This document shows, one piece after another, positions 12,410-24,400 of a stretch of 64,000 nucleotides of DNA. The DNA lies in NCBI GenBank assembly GCA_012845835.1, contig JABAKD010000023.1:13160862-13224861 (forward strand). Reading direction: 5' to 3'. A program made the position numbers and the translations under genes. Every line of letters starts with the position of its first letter. Position 1 is the stretch's first letter. The notes under the pieces are model-generated. The model had not been told where the DNA came from and made no database searches. It was given only the letters and a program-made list of their open reading frames with translations. Source of the DNA: Undaria pinnatifida (taxonomy: Eukaryota; Sar; Phaeophyceae; Laminariales; Alariaceae).

Positions 12410-13330
12410 GAGGGTTTGTTGTTTCCGCGCACATATTTAAATGCCCCCCCCCCCCCCCCCCCGATCCCTCTTGTTCAAACGCCCCACCTAAAATCAAAAT
12501 CTACCAGACTCAGAGTGGTCAACACTACCAGCCAGCTGATATCATCTCATTATCCATCTAGCCATCCATGCCGTAGCTCCAACTCATCTCCGCCGTCCCC
12601 CCCCCCCCCCTTTTGTTCCCCGCCCAGTTCGTTCAAACGCCCCACTTACATTCGAAATCAGCCAGAGAAATAAACACTTCTAAGCAATATCTTTCTAGCC
12701 TTCTATGCCGTAGCTTTCATTCACCCCCCCTCCCTCACTCCAACGTCTCCTCCTTCCCCACACCCCGCACGATGGCCCAGACCTGGCACCGCGCGTACAG
12801 CAAGCCCCTACATATATGATTAATACGCGTGATAGGAGTACAACACACAATGAATGTTGCCAAGATCAGTTTCGACCAAATCCTTGATCTTATAGCTGGA
12901 GTGAATTTTAATATTTAATGTGCCCTAATCCTCTTGACCCCCCCCCCCCCCTTTTTTTTTTCATCGATCTTACTTGCTCAAACGCCCCATCTGATGTCGA
13001 AATCTGCCATAGTAATAAACTCTTTCACGCCCTGGATATCCCCTCATTATCTTCTTAGAACCGTCCATGCCGCTGCTGCAATTTCACCCCGCTCCCCCAT
13101 CCCGCCGCCCCCAACGCCCCCTTCTTCCCCCCACCACCCACACCTTCGCCTCGACCTAGCACCACGCGTATAACAAACCCCTACATCTATGCGACCTGAA
13201 GCTCTCCCCCCTTCTCCCCCGCCCCCTCCCCCACAAGAAGGATTTACAGTTTCCACGCACAAGTTGACCTGCCCCACCTGTCCCTCCCCCCCTTCCCCCC
13301 CCCCCTCCAACCCCGCTCGTTTTTGATCAA
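12410..13330 (+). repeat. C-rich degenerate tandem repeat block
   Basis: At least three units share GTTCAAACGCCCCAC, AAATC.GCCAGA, AATAAAC.C and CATGCCGTAGCTCC-like blocks, separated by poly-C runs of 10-18 bases. Two units also share a CACGCGTA.A.CAA.CCCCTA stretch. The Pro-rich frames here are composition artefacts. Confidence 0.7.
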
Positions 13331-13524
13331 AACCAGGCCCCCATGTCCTTCAAAACTCCGCCCCCCCCTCACCGGTTATTCGACTTACAGGATTCGCTTG
13401 ATAAACGGATGCATTTTCCTCCACAGCTGTCAGAATTTGTCCTCCTCAGAAACGAGTTTAATATTTTCCGCGCACAGACTGACTAAAATCATCCTGTTGG
13501 CCCTGATAACTACACTGTAGTTGC

Positions 13525-13660
13525 AAGGGGCGTCGCCGACCACTATCCTTAATGAGGACACACAACCCGTAATACGCGCGATCGGAGTATCACACACAGC
13601 TTGCAAAGATGAGTTTCGACCAACTATTTGATCTCACAGCTGGAGTGTATATTATTTTTA
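13525..13660 (+). repeat. REP-C copy 3
   Basis: It carries GCGTCGCCGA, GAGGACACACAAC, GCGCGATCGGAGTATCA, CACAGCTTGCAAAGATGAG and GATCTCACAGCTGGAGTG. This is the most complete copy in the window. A weaker copy lies at about 12,825-12,925. Confidence 0.65.
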
Positions 13661-14052
13661 TAATATACTACGCAAACTCTTATGCTATCATGGTATCATA
13701 CTATCATACTATCATACTATCATACTATACATACCATACATACTATCATACTAGCATACATTCCTACTATACATACTATACATATTATACACAAGGTCAT
13801 ACTATCATACTACCACCCCATCATACTGTCATACTCGCACGATCGTCGAGTGACTCCTTTCTTCAATAGGATTTCTTTGGGGCCGCATAACTAACCATCC
13901 CATTCATTGGAGTTTCACACCGAAAAAATGGAACAACACGAAACCCTATAACCGCATGAAACAGAGAGGTCGCTGCCGCGAGTCACCCTAAGCCACTGAA
14001 AACAAATGACCGAAACAGTATGATGGTACCGTAGCCTTGGTTTTGATCCGCG

Positions 14053-14397
14053 CCATTGGTTGTTGATTGGGCAAACCATTGTTTCTTGTTTGGACAGACC
14101 ATTCATTGTTGTTATGTTTCGACAGACCATTGGTTGTTGCTCGGACAGAACATTGGTTGTTTTTTCGACAGAATATTGGTTGTTGTTTGTACAGATCATT
14201 GTTTCTTGTTTGGACAGATCATTGTTTCTTGTTTGGACAGACCATTGGTTGTTGTTTGGACAGACCATTGGTTGTTGTTTGGACAGACCATTGTTTTTTG
14301 TTTGGACAGACCATTAGTTGCTGTTTGGACAGACCATTCATTGTTGCTTGTTGTTTCGACAGACCATTCATTGTTGTTTTGCTTCGACAGACCAAAC
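14053..14397 (+). repeat. 23-24-bp satellite array (about 14 units)
   Basis: Units close to GACAGACCATTGGTTGTTGT plus TTG repeat about 14 times with minor variants. The near-24-bp period keeps several frames open on both strands for up to about 115 codons, which explains the many overlapping open frames. No protein family is indicated. Confidence 0.92.
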
Positions 14398-14640
14398 GTA
14401 CGGTAGTGGGGTGATGGTGCAACTCCTTGCGACTTCATCGCCCGCGAGAGATAGCCCCCGTTCCTCCGTTCGTTGGGGTCTTAGGCTTTTGTTCTGTCTT
14501 GTTTTGTCGATAAGAATCCCTAATTAAATTGCTAGGTACGCTGTGCCAAGCAAATCACCCAGCGCGGTTTTATCGGTGAGGTGCCGGGTCACACGTGCGA
14601 GTGGATCAGACCCCGTATATTAAAATCACCCTAGGGTTTG
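14398..14640 (+). mobile_element. PAL element copy
   Basis: A TACGGTAG end, a central GCTACG-like segment and GTCACACGTGCGAGTGGATC match decayed PAL elements. Confidence 0.45.
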
Positions 14641-14809
14641 TGGATTTTGTTTTGTGATAGAAACCTTTATCAAAACCCGATTCGGACAGAATCTGAAACT
14701 GCTACACCGGATGAACGGTCACATAGCCTAGTGGGTAGCACGAAACAATGGTGCATGAACTGACGAAATTCAGACACATTCGGGTTGAGAACCCCCGGTG
14801 AATTCAGAA

Positions 14810-15012
14810 ACATTTTACCAAAAAATTAAACATTGCTGCCGCTAAACGCGGCATGCGTCCCCTCCCCATCGTGTAAGAGCGTTGCTTTGCACGACTCCCA
14901 CAAAGTTTCCTCTCCGCGGTCTTGATCTCTCGCAACTGCTGCTGTGCAACCGCAATCAATCGTTTCGGCAGCGCGATCGTGTCTATCATAACGTACGTGT
15001 ACCCATCACTAG
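14810..15012 (-). CDS. Candidate exon, unknown protein
   Basis: On the minus strand a TGTCAG acceptor-like site is followed by an open frame. It reads GYTYVMIDTIALPKRLIAVA, then QQQLREIKTAERKLCGSRAK, and continues to a stop near 14,804. The residues have a coding-like mix with a helical Gln/Glu/Lys stretch. I do not recognise the family. It lies on the opposite strand to the sulfotransferase gene and outside known elements, so it could be an exon of another gene or a remnant of a transposon protein. Confidence 0.33.
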
Positions 15013-15246
15013 ATATCAGAGTCCGCTGGACCTGACATGACGCCCGATCCCAACCCCCTTTGGGCGTGTCAAAAAACAGATTTATAGTAGCGTGAGGCAA
15101 AATTCGGCTCTCAATATGTGCCGTGGCACATCGTCAGCCCAGGAGCTGGAGCAAAAGCGGCAGTCGCGGGAAAACTGTTGACGTTTTGATCAGCGCCGAA
15201 GTGCGGTGCCCCTACCACCGTGAACAGCGTCGACAAAATTTTGAGG

Positions 15247-15552
15247 ACGCGTGCAACGATAGAACCTGTGCACCACTTTTTTCCTGGGATTCCTCAATTT
15301 CGGTGCTTACCACCTTTCCCAAAAAATGATTTGGACAACGATATGCCTGCTTTATCGAGGACAAACAATCCCGTCTGGAGCCTAGGTATAAGACGAGGAT
15401 CATGCAAAAAACAGAAATGGCGTGTTTCCGACGACGTGGGGTCAAGGAGCCACCCATGGCGCCACCCATGGCGCCACCCATGGTGTATTCCCGTCATTTC
15501 ATCCAAAAACATTTCAGCCTAAAACAGTGACACGACTTCACCGCAGCATGGG
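15247..15552 (-). mobile_element. MITE-A copy with GGCGCCACCCAT insert array
   Basis: Reverse-orientation blocks run from GACGCGTGCAACGATAGA through CCTGCTTTATCG, AGCCTAGGTAT, TTTCCGACGA and CCCGTCATTTCAT. A 12-bp unit (ACCCATGGCGCC) is repeated three times at 15,453-15,483. Confidence 0.8.
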
Positions 15553-15756
15553 TCTGAGGCTGGGGGTCCGCTTTGGACGCGCGGGTGCTGCAGTTCGAGG
15601 CAGCGCTCTTGGGCTAAAACGGATTCTTCTGTACGACGGAGCTCCTTAAGGCCAACATCTTCACAAATTTAGTGTTCATTTTTCGAATCTTTTTTTGGAT
15701 ATTCTTCAGCCCCATGAGACTTTCGATGGGATCGCATTTTAATTGTATTTTTGGAA

Positions 15757-15996
15757 AGACACGTGCTACGATGGAGGTAGGTTGCACTTTTAGTCTGAAG
15801 AAATGTTTCCTGAATGACAGGGCTCCTTAGACCAAATTCGTCGGAAACTGGCCGTTTTTTTTTCCCCATGGGATGTTTCGTCCACGATAAAGTAGGATTT
15901 TGTTTCCCAATCAGGTTTTGGGTCAAAAAGGACACGGCTTAACCTCCTAACATGACGGACCTCAGGAAAAAAAAACTCTATCGTAGCACGCGTCTA
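15757..15996 (+). mobile_element. MITE-A copy, forward
   Basis: It has a GACACGTGCTACGATGGAGG left end, CTGAATGACAGGGCTCCTTA, TTCGTCGGAAA, CCCATGGGAT, CCACGATAAAGTAGG and a CTCTATCGTAGCACGCGTCT right end. At about 240 bp it is one of the cleanest copies. Confidence 0.85.
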
Positions 15997-16074
15997 AACA
16001 ACCTTCTTGCGAGAGGCTTAGAGATCCGTAAAATTTATGCCCTACGGTGGCATGAGTTGTTTGCGTCGGAAGCA

Positions 16075-16290
16075 TAAGGGCAAACCTTGAGAGGTGCGGC
16101 AGTGGCCGCCACGCCGAAGAACAAAAGATGGGAATATCGGCATGGCAGCTGACGCTGGACAGAGAAAGAGAGAAGGAGATCGTTGGGTGGAAGAGGCCTG
16201 GGAAGGGGGGCGATGGAATGGGGGGAACGGTGCTACACCGATCCCGGCAGAACCCTTTCTCCTGGAAGCTTAAGAACAAAGCCGGTAGGT
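16075..16290 (+). other. Purine-rich open segment, possible exon
   Basis: A plus frame through 16,130-16,290 encodes MGISAWQLTLDREREKEIVG and then a Lys/Arg/Gly-rich stretch ending at AAAGCCGGTAGGTAG, which contains donor-like GTs. Purine-rich composition alone can produce charged residues, so coding status is doubtful. The minus strand also has a 160-codon open frame here that looks like its shadow. Confidence 0.2.
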
Positions 16291-16501
16291 AGCTAACGAG
16301 AGAGGGTTGTTGCCGCTCGCGGTGAAAGAGGAGAGTAAGCGGGCGATAGTGGCCACAGGTAGTAGTGTCTTCGTCACCGGGTTGAGGGGCGGTGAACGGG
16401 ATCGACAGGAGGCGGAGCTCGAAACGTAATCGTGAGGTATACAAGGGGTTCAGACGCCGTCAGAATGGGTAACACGCTCGACGCAGTCGATCATTTTTCA
16501 G

Positions 16502-16614
16502 CGATGGTTGATTTCACTCAAGCCGGACAGTGGCAGGATACGCCCCTTGGCGAAGGCAGATACCGCAAATGGACAGCCAAGGCAGCGAGAGCTTATTACT
16601 ATGGTTTGGAATAA
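16502..16614 (+). CDS. Candidate terminal exon, unknown protein
   Basis: A good acceptor (GATCATTTTTCAG) is followed, with a phase needing one upstream base, by MVDFTQAGQWQDTPLGEGRY and then RKWTAKAARAYYYGLE and TAA at 16,612. AATAAA overlaps the stop. The peptide looks coding, but I do not recognise it. It could end a gene whose earlier exons lie to the left. It does not look like part of the sulfotransferase, whose exons start later. Confidence 0.4.
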
Positions 16615-16812
16615 AGTTTTTCTCTTGGCCGGTTATAGGAGCTATATTGTTTTTTAGTTGATTTTGTTCTAGTGCCTGATACGCTATATAGGAAAGCGTC
16701 GTGTTTGGTATGACACGTCCTTCCTTGTCAACAGATCGCCCTAGATTGACCACGCCGTCAACTCCGCAGAAACGTCTTCGGTCCCCTCTTGGGCCTTTAA
16801 TTTCAGTGGCTA

Positions 16813-17030
16813 GGGGTCACTCGCGCGAGTAACCCCTTTGTTCCTATTCAATCTTACGTTTTCTTTATGTTTTGCATTGACGAAATCAATCCGCAATGCA
16901 AAGGTGATATAAGCTGCGCCAAACCAAGTTCCTAAACCATCTTCATCCGTAGGGTACAGAGCTACTCGTGCGAGTGGCTCAAACACACCAGTGAAAATGG
17001 GGGTACCCCCCCTACCGTAGCCTTGGCCTA
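16813..17030 (+). mobile_element. PAL element copy
   Basis: GGGGTCACTCGCGCGAGTAA, GACGAAATCAATCCGCAATG, CTACTCGTGCGAGTGGCTC and CCCCCCTACCGTAGCCTTGG parallel the 8,545 copy block for block. Confidence 0.7.
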
Positions 17031-17156
17031 CCTATGAAGCCATAGGATTGTTCATCGATACGGCAGCAGCAGTTTTGGGTTTCTCCAAATCAAGCTTTGA
17101 GACGGGTCTTAAGCTCCCAAATCGAGGAAAACTTGAAGAAAAAAATGTGGTGCACG

Positions 17157-17240
17157 TCTAGCGCATCTATCGCATCTATCGCATCTATCGCATCTAGCGC
17201 ATCTAGCGCATCTAGCGCATCTATCGCATCTATCGTGACT
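17157..17240 (+). repeat. 9-bp tandem repeat (GCATCTATC/GCATCTAGC)
   Basis: About nine copies of a 9-bp unit, apparently grown from the CTATCG end motif of an adjacent MITE-A-like sequence. Confidence 0.92.
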
Positions 17241-18316
17241 GATAAGGGGGTAGGGTGCTGATTATCTTCTGTCAAAATATTGTACGACGGAAAAGAATAG
17301 TAAGGGAGTTTCTATGCTTGATGAGGCATTCTTGTCGTCTACTACGCATTGTCGTGCTCTTTCGGGGGGGGGGAGATTATAGAGGTAGGTAACATGCTGG
17401 TTTACGGTGCTTTGCCATGTTGTCGCGCTTTATTCATTCGATAGTTGTTGCCGGTTTGATCATATATATATGAGCTTTGGGCCATCACATGGGAGTGTAG
17501 CTTGTCACGCGCCCGTGGGTCTAAGACCTGCCGATGCTATGTGGAAGCAGACGTAAACAATGAATTCCTCTGAATGCTTGCAATACTGTACCGATCCTCC
17601 TGTGGCGGTCATTTCTGTTCGATCCCGTGACCTTTGGTTGCTCCGTTAGACGAACACAAGCGTGCCCCGAGTATCGAGGGTATTATCACAACGCGCGGGG
17701 CCGATTTCGACGGTGCGTTTGGTGCTGGGGGTACTATCGGGGTTGGGGTTGTTGGAGTTTGACTTGGGTGTGGAAGCGTTGGGCTTGATTTTTGGGCGCT
17801 GTCAATCGCTTTTGAATGAAGATTGCGGTTGGTGTTGGGGGTGGCAATTATTTTGTCTTCAGCTCAACTGGCGAGGACTGTCAACGAGTTCTCTGGACCA
17901 GACGAGGTGACAAGTTTTCTGCACAGGACGAGGTGACAGGGGTGTTTTGTGATCACGTTCCGTGTTTATTGGTCTTGGGGTTAGGTTGGCGTTGAAGACA
18001 AGGTTAGGCCCGACCCACCGGCTAATCTAATCCCGGTATGACCTCGCGAAGAGTATTTCTAATGTGCAAGATGGCGGAGACTGTTTGGATGGTGAGCCCG
18101 GGCCGAAATTCCGCGATAGTACTGGTATTGAAACGGTGAACGGGGGGGGGGGGGGGGGGGGGGTTAATGACTTTGGTTTACTTTTTGTTGCGGTGCAAAG
18201 ACGATGGGAGCTGTTGGTACGGTGCTGCTGCTTCTATTTCAAACGTATACCGAACCCATAGACTATACGGCGTGACTCGATCGTTTTGAATGCCTGTGTT
18301 ATTACCGGTGATACAG

Positions 18317-18418
18317 TGTGCCGGGTCCAGCGTGAAGGAGATCTTATTCAAGTGGGCCAAGAGAGAAAATTGGAGCGGAGCCGTGGTGGAAGCTTGCGAC
18401 GACGTGGGACAGACCAGC
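18317..18418 (+). CDS. Sulfotransferase exon: 5'-PAPS P-loop
   Basis: Acceptor GGTGATACAG and donor GTGAGT enclose 34 codons in phase 0. They begin CAGSSVKEILFKWAKRENW and end DDVGQTS. The Gly-Ser-Ser P-loop would be preceded in the missing upstream exon by a hydrophobic strand and a Pro-Lys. Confidence 0.85.
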
Positions 18419-21400
18419 GTGAGTGGTTCCACGACCAACATATCAGTTTTCTTCTATTCTCTTCAAGTAAGAGTCGATCTATGGCGGTAGCCCTCCCAAC
18501 TGTTCTTTTGCGAAATCGTCGGTTTTGAAACCAGCTCCCTGCCGTAGCAACTCCGAAACCACGGTGCCCCTTGCCACCCCATGCCACCCCTACGTCATCG
18601 TTGTCCAATCGCCTTTTGCACACAAGATGATGCGTGCAGACGGCACGTGCTACGATAACAGAGGTAGGTGGCATTTTTTGTGTGAAACATGATGGTTTCT
18701 GAATGACGGGACTCCTTAATTAAGCCGAAATCGTCGGAAAATTCGGTTATTTATTGTTTTTGAGCATTTCCCGTCGTGCACCCAGGCCATGGGACTATTA
18801 ATCTTGGAGCGTTTTTTTTTTTCTGCCCATCAGGTTTTCGGAGGATCATGTCTTAAGCTCCCAAATCGAGGATTCTCAGAACAAAATGGAGTGCACCTCT
18901 ATCGTAGCGCGCGTCAGACATTTATTCATAGCATGCTTACCTCGTGTTGACCTCGTGTTGACCTCGTGTTGACCTCGTGTTGACCAGACATGAAGCGTTC
19001 GACGTAAAACGTTGCTAGCTTCCGGGGTGAGAGCTACGTTAGAATCAGTCCCAAAAAAACACCTTCTGAATGATTCCTATGATACGGCATTGGCGAACGA
19101 CGCGTGCTAAGATTCAGGGAGGCGTTCCGGTATACATTTGTTGGCCAATTATATCTCTGAAATTCGGAGCTCCGTAACCCCAAATCGTCGGAAATATCAT
19201 AATATAGTACCATGAGAGCAGCTTTATCATAATAGGAAATCTCATTTTTGGATCATTCTCGTTCTGTACCAAAGATATAGGAATGAGGCCAGAAGATATC
19301 TAATCCAGTACCCGTTTAATTTTTCTCCGAATCAGTTATTGGTTAAGAAAGTTCTTGAGCTCCCAAGTTGAGGAGCCTCAGAAAGATAAAAATGTGGGGC
19401 GGTTCTATCGTAGCCCTTGTCGAAGCTTTTGGTTTCTGAATGATGCCGAGTGGGTCTATGGTAGCCGTCCCACTTTTCTTGTTAACGAAATCGCTGGTTT
19501 CAAAAACCTGGTCTTCGCCGTAACTGGCCGTAACTCCTGATATACCGTGCCCCTCGTGTGAAAAAGTACGCTACCCCCGCAACTGCATGCGTCCCTCGCC
19601 TTAGCTGGAGTACGGCAAAATTGCGTTTCTTCCCATGAAACGATGCAACAGAACCCCTCCGGCTCGCCGCTGCCTACGTGCCCGTGTGGCACCAAAACAG
19701 GGATTATGACTCACATAGTAGAAGAATGTGTTATGGGGGGAGTTGAAGAAATTTGACATATGTGATATGGAAAAAAGTGTATTGGGTAGACTAGAGAGTA
19801 GGCGAGAAAACGATCGCAATCCTAGGAGATAGATGATGGCCGCAGACGACGAACCAAGACGGGGATCTGTAGGATTCGCAAACACTTTCTATGTAGCATA
19901 TATATGTTGGAGGTGTCTCTATTAGCAGTAGGAACGGTGCTCCGTCCCGAAACGGACGCATGGTCAGTGGTCCATTGTCTAAGGCAAGCAACAAACGAGT
20001 ACCCTCTCCCCTCCCTCCTGGCCTACAATATATTTGCGTATGGGTTGGCATCTGTTGACAACGACACTGCAAAACGTTCCGCGCCCAAGAGAACACCAGG
20101 TCACCGTTTTGTTTTGATTTTTGCTTTTGGCGGTAGATCACAGCTGGCCGTCGAATTAGATCAGTTGTGCTGGATAGGGACCGTTTACTCACCCCAACGG
20201 CAATGGTCGTATCACGTAGTGTGAACATGGTAAGGCGCCGACGAGAAAGTTAAATCGTACTCCCATTGCTGTCTCTGGAGGTGGACATACCGGAAACTTA
20301 GTTAACTCGTTGACGCTGTCACCCTTCATGCGACTCTTAGAGGCATGCATCTCACCCTTCATGCGACTCGCCAAATACCTCACAGTGATTCGCGCTTGGT
20401 GCAAGTAATCTCCCCCTGGTCGGTGAAAGCCCGACATTCTCCGTCCTGGCATTGTAGGGTCCTATAGCTATGGTCATACCACCATGATAAGGCCATGCAA
20501 GGGTACCGCCTGGTCATTAAAAAAACCCAACGAGCGCCGTCCCGGAATTTTGGGATTGCGTGAAATCTACCGGCGGGCATACGACTCCCGCTACTGATGA
20601 AATAAGTAAACCCCCACCCCCTCCGCACCCATGGTGTTAATCCGCTGTTACTGCCGGTCCCGTTTCCGCCCATTCTCAGGATCATCGGATTTGCATCAAC
20701 AGGGAAAACGATCTGATCGACAAACGATTGGAAAAAGGGGTGGTGTTAGGGGAAAAACTTCTCGCCGGTCACTTTCTTTGGGGTGAGCACCCAATGGAAT
20801 ATCTCGTAGTTCATGTACGACGGTGTTTTGTTGTTCCATACATAAAGTTTCAACGAGAGATTCGCATGCATCAAAAACATAGTTGAGCGTGCTTCGCCTA
20901 ATACGGTGACCTGGCGACAGTCTCACCAGTGCAAAGGGCGACTTCGTGGGGGCATCGAATTGATATTTATTTCCTTTGGGGGGATAACGTTAGATCAGAT
21001 CATGTGTAGGAACATTCACCAGTAGGCGGGTCAAAGTTTGCGTTCACAACCGAACAAAACACCTAGGTTGCGGTAGGTGCGTCACTTTTCGGGCAATTGT
21101 TTTTGTTGCTCGGGGTCACTCGCGCCAGTGGTGCCCCGGTTTGTTCGCGGTATTCAGCTTTCGTGCGGCTTCGACTTTCCGATTGAGTCGGAAACGGGAT
21201 GATAAGCTACGCAGCGCCAAACGCATCACATGAGGGATATTAAGCCAGTGAGAAACAGCGTGCGAATGACCCTAACCATAGTCTGGTGAAAAAGGGGATA
21301 CCGCTACCAAACCGTCGCCTTGCTCTAAATAACCGCATGTGCACCACACCACGTCGCCACATTAGCTCTTACTGTGTACCGTGCAAAGGAGAAACAACAC

Positions 21401-24400
21401 AGCCCTCCGCAGACACCCGATCTCAGGTAGATGAAATTGAGGTATTTCAAGGTAGACGCGGAACCACATTTTTTTTTTTCACGCACATGCTACAAAAGAG
21501 GTAGGGCACTTCTTGTGTTTTTTTGTTCCTGATTGGTGGACACCGGAATCGAAACTGGTCGGAACACAATTCCCTCTATTGATACCGTTATTTGTTTGTG
21601 ACCCCTAGACCACTGGGTTTGGTCATCTGCTTGAGTTTTTAGTTTTTCTCAAACTCAGTTCCTGGGTCAGGTATATAGTATAAATAGTGTAGCCCTCTCC
21701 AAGCGGGGAGCTTCCGGAAATCATCGGTGCACCTCTGACGCTACGATAGAGGTAGCACTTTTTTATGTTTTGTTTTTTGTTCGTGAATGACGGTTCTCCT
21801 TATCCCAAAACCGTCGGAAATTTGCGATTTTCTTTGTAATGATTCTCTTGGTGTACCTAGGCCATGACGGTAGTACGAGCAAGGCGTATTTTTCACCAAA
21901 CCAGGTTTTGGGAGAGTTCTTGAGCTCCTCATGTATATTGATGGGTAGTATTCGAAAAAAAGTATGGCACCTCTATAGTAGCCCGCGTAATATGTCGTTT
22001 TTCGGACGCTCCTTGCTTGAGGAGAAAGGAAAATCTCTCACCCTAACAGGACATTTCATAGCAACTTAAGGTACAACCAGGCACGCAATCCATTGGCCTA
22101 GGTATAGATAAACATAACGAACAATGCCGGAGAAGCAGCAAGAGCATTCCGGCGCGTGTCACGATAGATGTAGCACTCTTCGTCTGAACTATTTTCTGAA
22201 TGACGAAGCTCCCTTAACGCAAAATGTTCGGAACCAGGTTATGCTTCACGGCATGTTTTTCCTGGTGTTCCAAGGCCGTGGGATGTTTCATCCGGTAGCT
22301 GTTTTTTTTTTTTATAAATCAGTTTTTGGGTCCAAGAAGAACGTTTCTTAACGCCTTTAGAGCTGGAAACCTATTTTTTTCGACAAGTTTACTTGAATGT
22401 AGTATAGGGAGGGATTTTGGGGCTTGAAAGGGGTTAAACTCATAAACTGAAAAACCCCACAAAAATGATTGTGCACCTCAACATCGTAACATGCGTCTTG
22501 CGAGAAGAACTGGGATCCCCAAACCCCGTGATTCAGGAAATCGTTTCGCCACAGACCGCCCCCGCCATATCATAGCAATGACGTCAGTATACAAACCAGC
22601 CAGTTACCCAGGTAAATAACTGATAGCGACCGACACGCAGTCAACAAACAGCTTTGCCCAATACGGTATCGCCCCTCCTAGGCGACTATCCTAAACTCTT
22701 TGACGAACCGCTTAGAGATTCTAGCCCCGAGGCCTTGGTGAAATAGTCCCAGACGCGAAGATGTCGGGGGAGGTCGTTTAAACTATGGGCGTTCATGGTG
22801 GACCGGAGCCGCTAACGGGTGGGAGAAGTTGGGGGTACCCTTGTTAGCGTAGCCTCGGCGTACAGATGTAAAATATGTAGAAGCGTGTTGTTTGGGCACT
22901 GCCCCACACGCCCTTACCACGCCATTCAGCAGTCTGTGCATGTAGACGAATGGTACGGCAGAGGTGTCAATTTTCGTCTGAAATGGCTTCTGATGAAATG
23001 AAGGGGCTCCTTAACCAAAATCGAAGGAAAAAAATAAATAATAGGCCTCTTTTAGCATGATTCTCGCTAGTGACCTTCATTGGCCATGGGATTTGTTCAT
23101 CCGGGGGCAGTTTTATTTTACTCCAAATCGGCTTTTCGGGGTTAAGACACGTTTCAAGCTCCAAAACTAAGGAATCTCAGAACAAAAAAGGAGCACCTCT
23201 ATCGTATCACTTGTCTGTAGTACCACATTGTTAACGTTTCATACATACATATCTCACAGCTGACTATTCTCGCCCTCCCCCGGTTATCTCTGTGTGTTGC
23301 TGTGGCAAGACTTTCAACGCTACGCGACGAAGCCATACCTGATGATCACGACGATTCGGAACCCGCTGGAGGTGTTCGTGTCGGCTCAGCAGTTCATGCA
23401 TCGGGACTCCCAGTTAACGTTGGCATCCGTGACTCATCTAGTATCGTCAAGCATGAGGACACGAATCGGGTACGTCACCCGCTGAAGTGGGCGTGCATTT
23501 AGTCAGTTTTCTCAGGATTAAGGACAGGAGCGTATCTAAGCGAGCAATGTTGGGGTCCTTTGGGACACAGGCTATGGTAGGAGGGTAGTAGGTAGAAGGT
23601 GAGGATTTAAACGTGTCCAGGCGAGCGATGGGAACCCTATGGGCCCAAAGGCTATAGGAAGGGGAGTCACTTTTGTGGCCTCTTGTTGCGTTGCTCAGGT
23701 TCCCTTCGCGCTACGGAATTCCCCTCATTTTCTTTGTGGTAAATTGGGCACCCCTTCTTAAGAGAGGGTGAAGTAAGAGAACACTATAGGCAAGAGACGG
23801 CAAATTCGATCGAATCCAAAAGCTCAACCTTGTTTTTTTCGGTTTTTTTCACATTTTTACTTCCTAGCTTATGAACAAGCCGTGGTCACAGGTGTCGTCC
23901 CTTCTTCCCCTCTGGTTCCTGCCTTTGATTTTTATCGCGCATAGGGTTCAGCAATCCACTGCTCGTCGATTCTTCATCGAGTGTTGTTAACTCACTCTGC
24001 CGCGCTTTCCGCAAATCGATTTGTGCCTAGGCAAAAATCCCCACGAATTTTACGAGTATGAATTCGGGGGGATTCGAACGCACGAAACTGACTAATACCA
24101 GGCTCGAAGATAACCTGATACGCCACCGGGGCGACAAGCTAACCCATACCGTGGGGTGACTCCCAACCCTCCTGGCGTTAGTACAGGCACCACCGTATTT
24201 TGTAGCACATGCGGCACACGGGCACCGTTTAGGGGCTCAACAACGCTACGGGCGGGGGGGGGAGGGGGGGGTACTCAGTTTGTGCATGCCCGTAGTTAGA
24301 CCTTCGCATCCTTATTCTCTCCCGACGGAACACTTCGGGTTTATATCAACCAGGAAGACATTGCTCTTGCACCAAGAAGCGAAAAGCACCGTCAGGTGTT

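Noticed and set aside
14056..14438. Several overlapping 80-117-codon open frames
   Set aside because: All arise from the 23-24-bp satellite, which stays open in several frames on both strands.
15962..16444. 160-codon minus-strand frame
   Set aside because: It is the complement of a purine-rich tract, rich in Ser/Pro/Leu, with no domain or splice context.
22881..22941. Missing sulfotransferase exon (KRVVWALPHTPLPRH or, in another frame, SVLFGHCPTRPYHAIQ)
   Set aside because: Phases could be made to fit one frame and the residues look better in the other. It also runs into a MITE-A end. Not strong enough to call.
24063..24136. Functional tRNA gene
   Set aside because: Box A/B motifs are present, but the sequence is the head of a dispersed SINE (copies at 51,665 and 57,885), and I could not confirm a sound cloverleaf.
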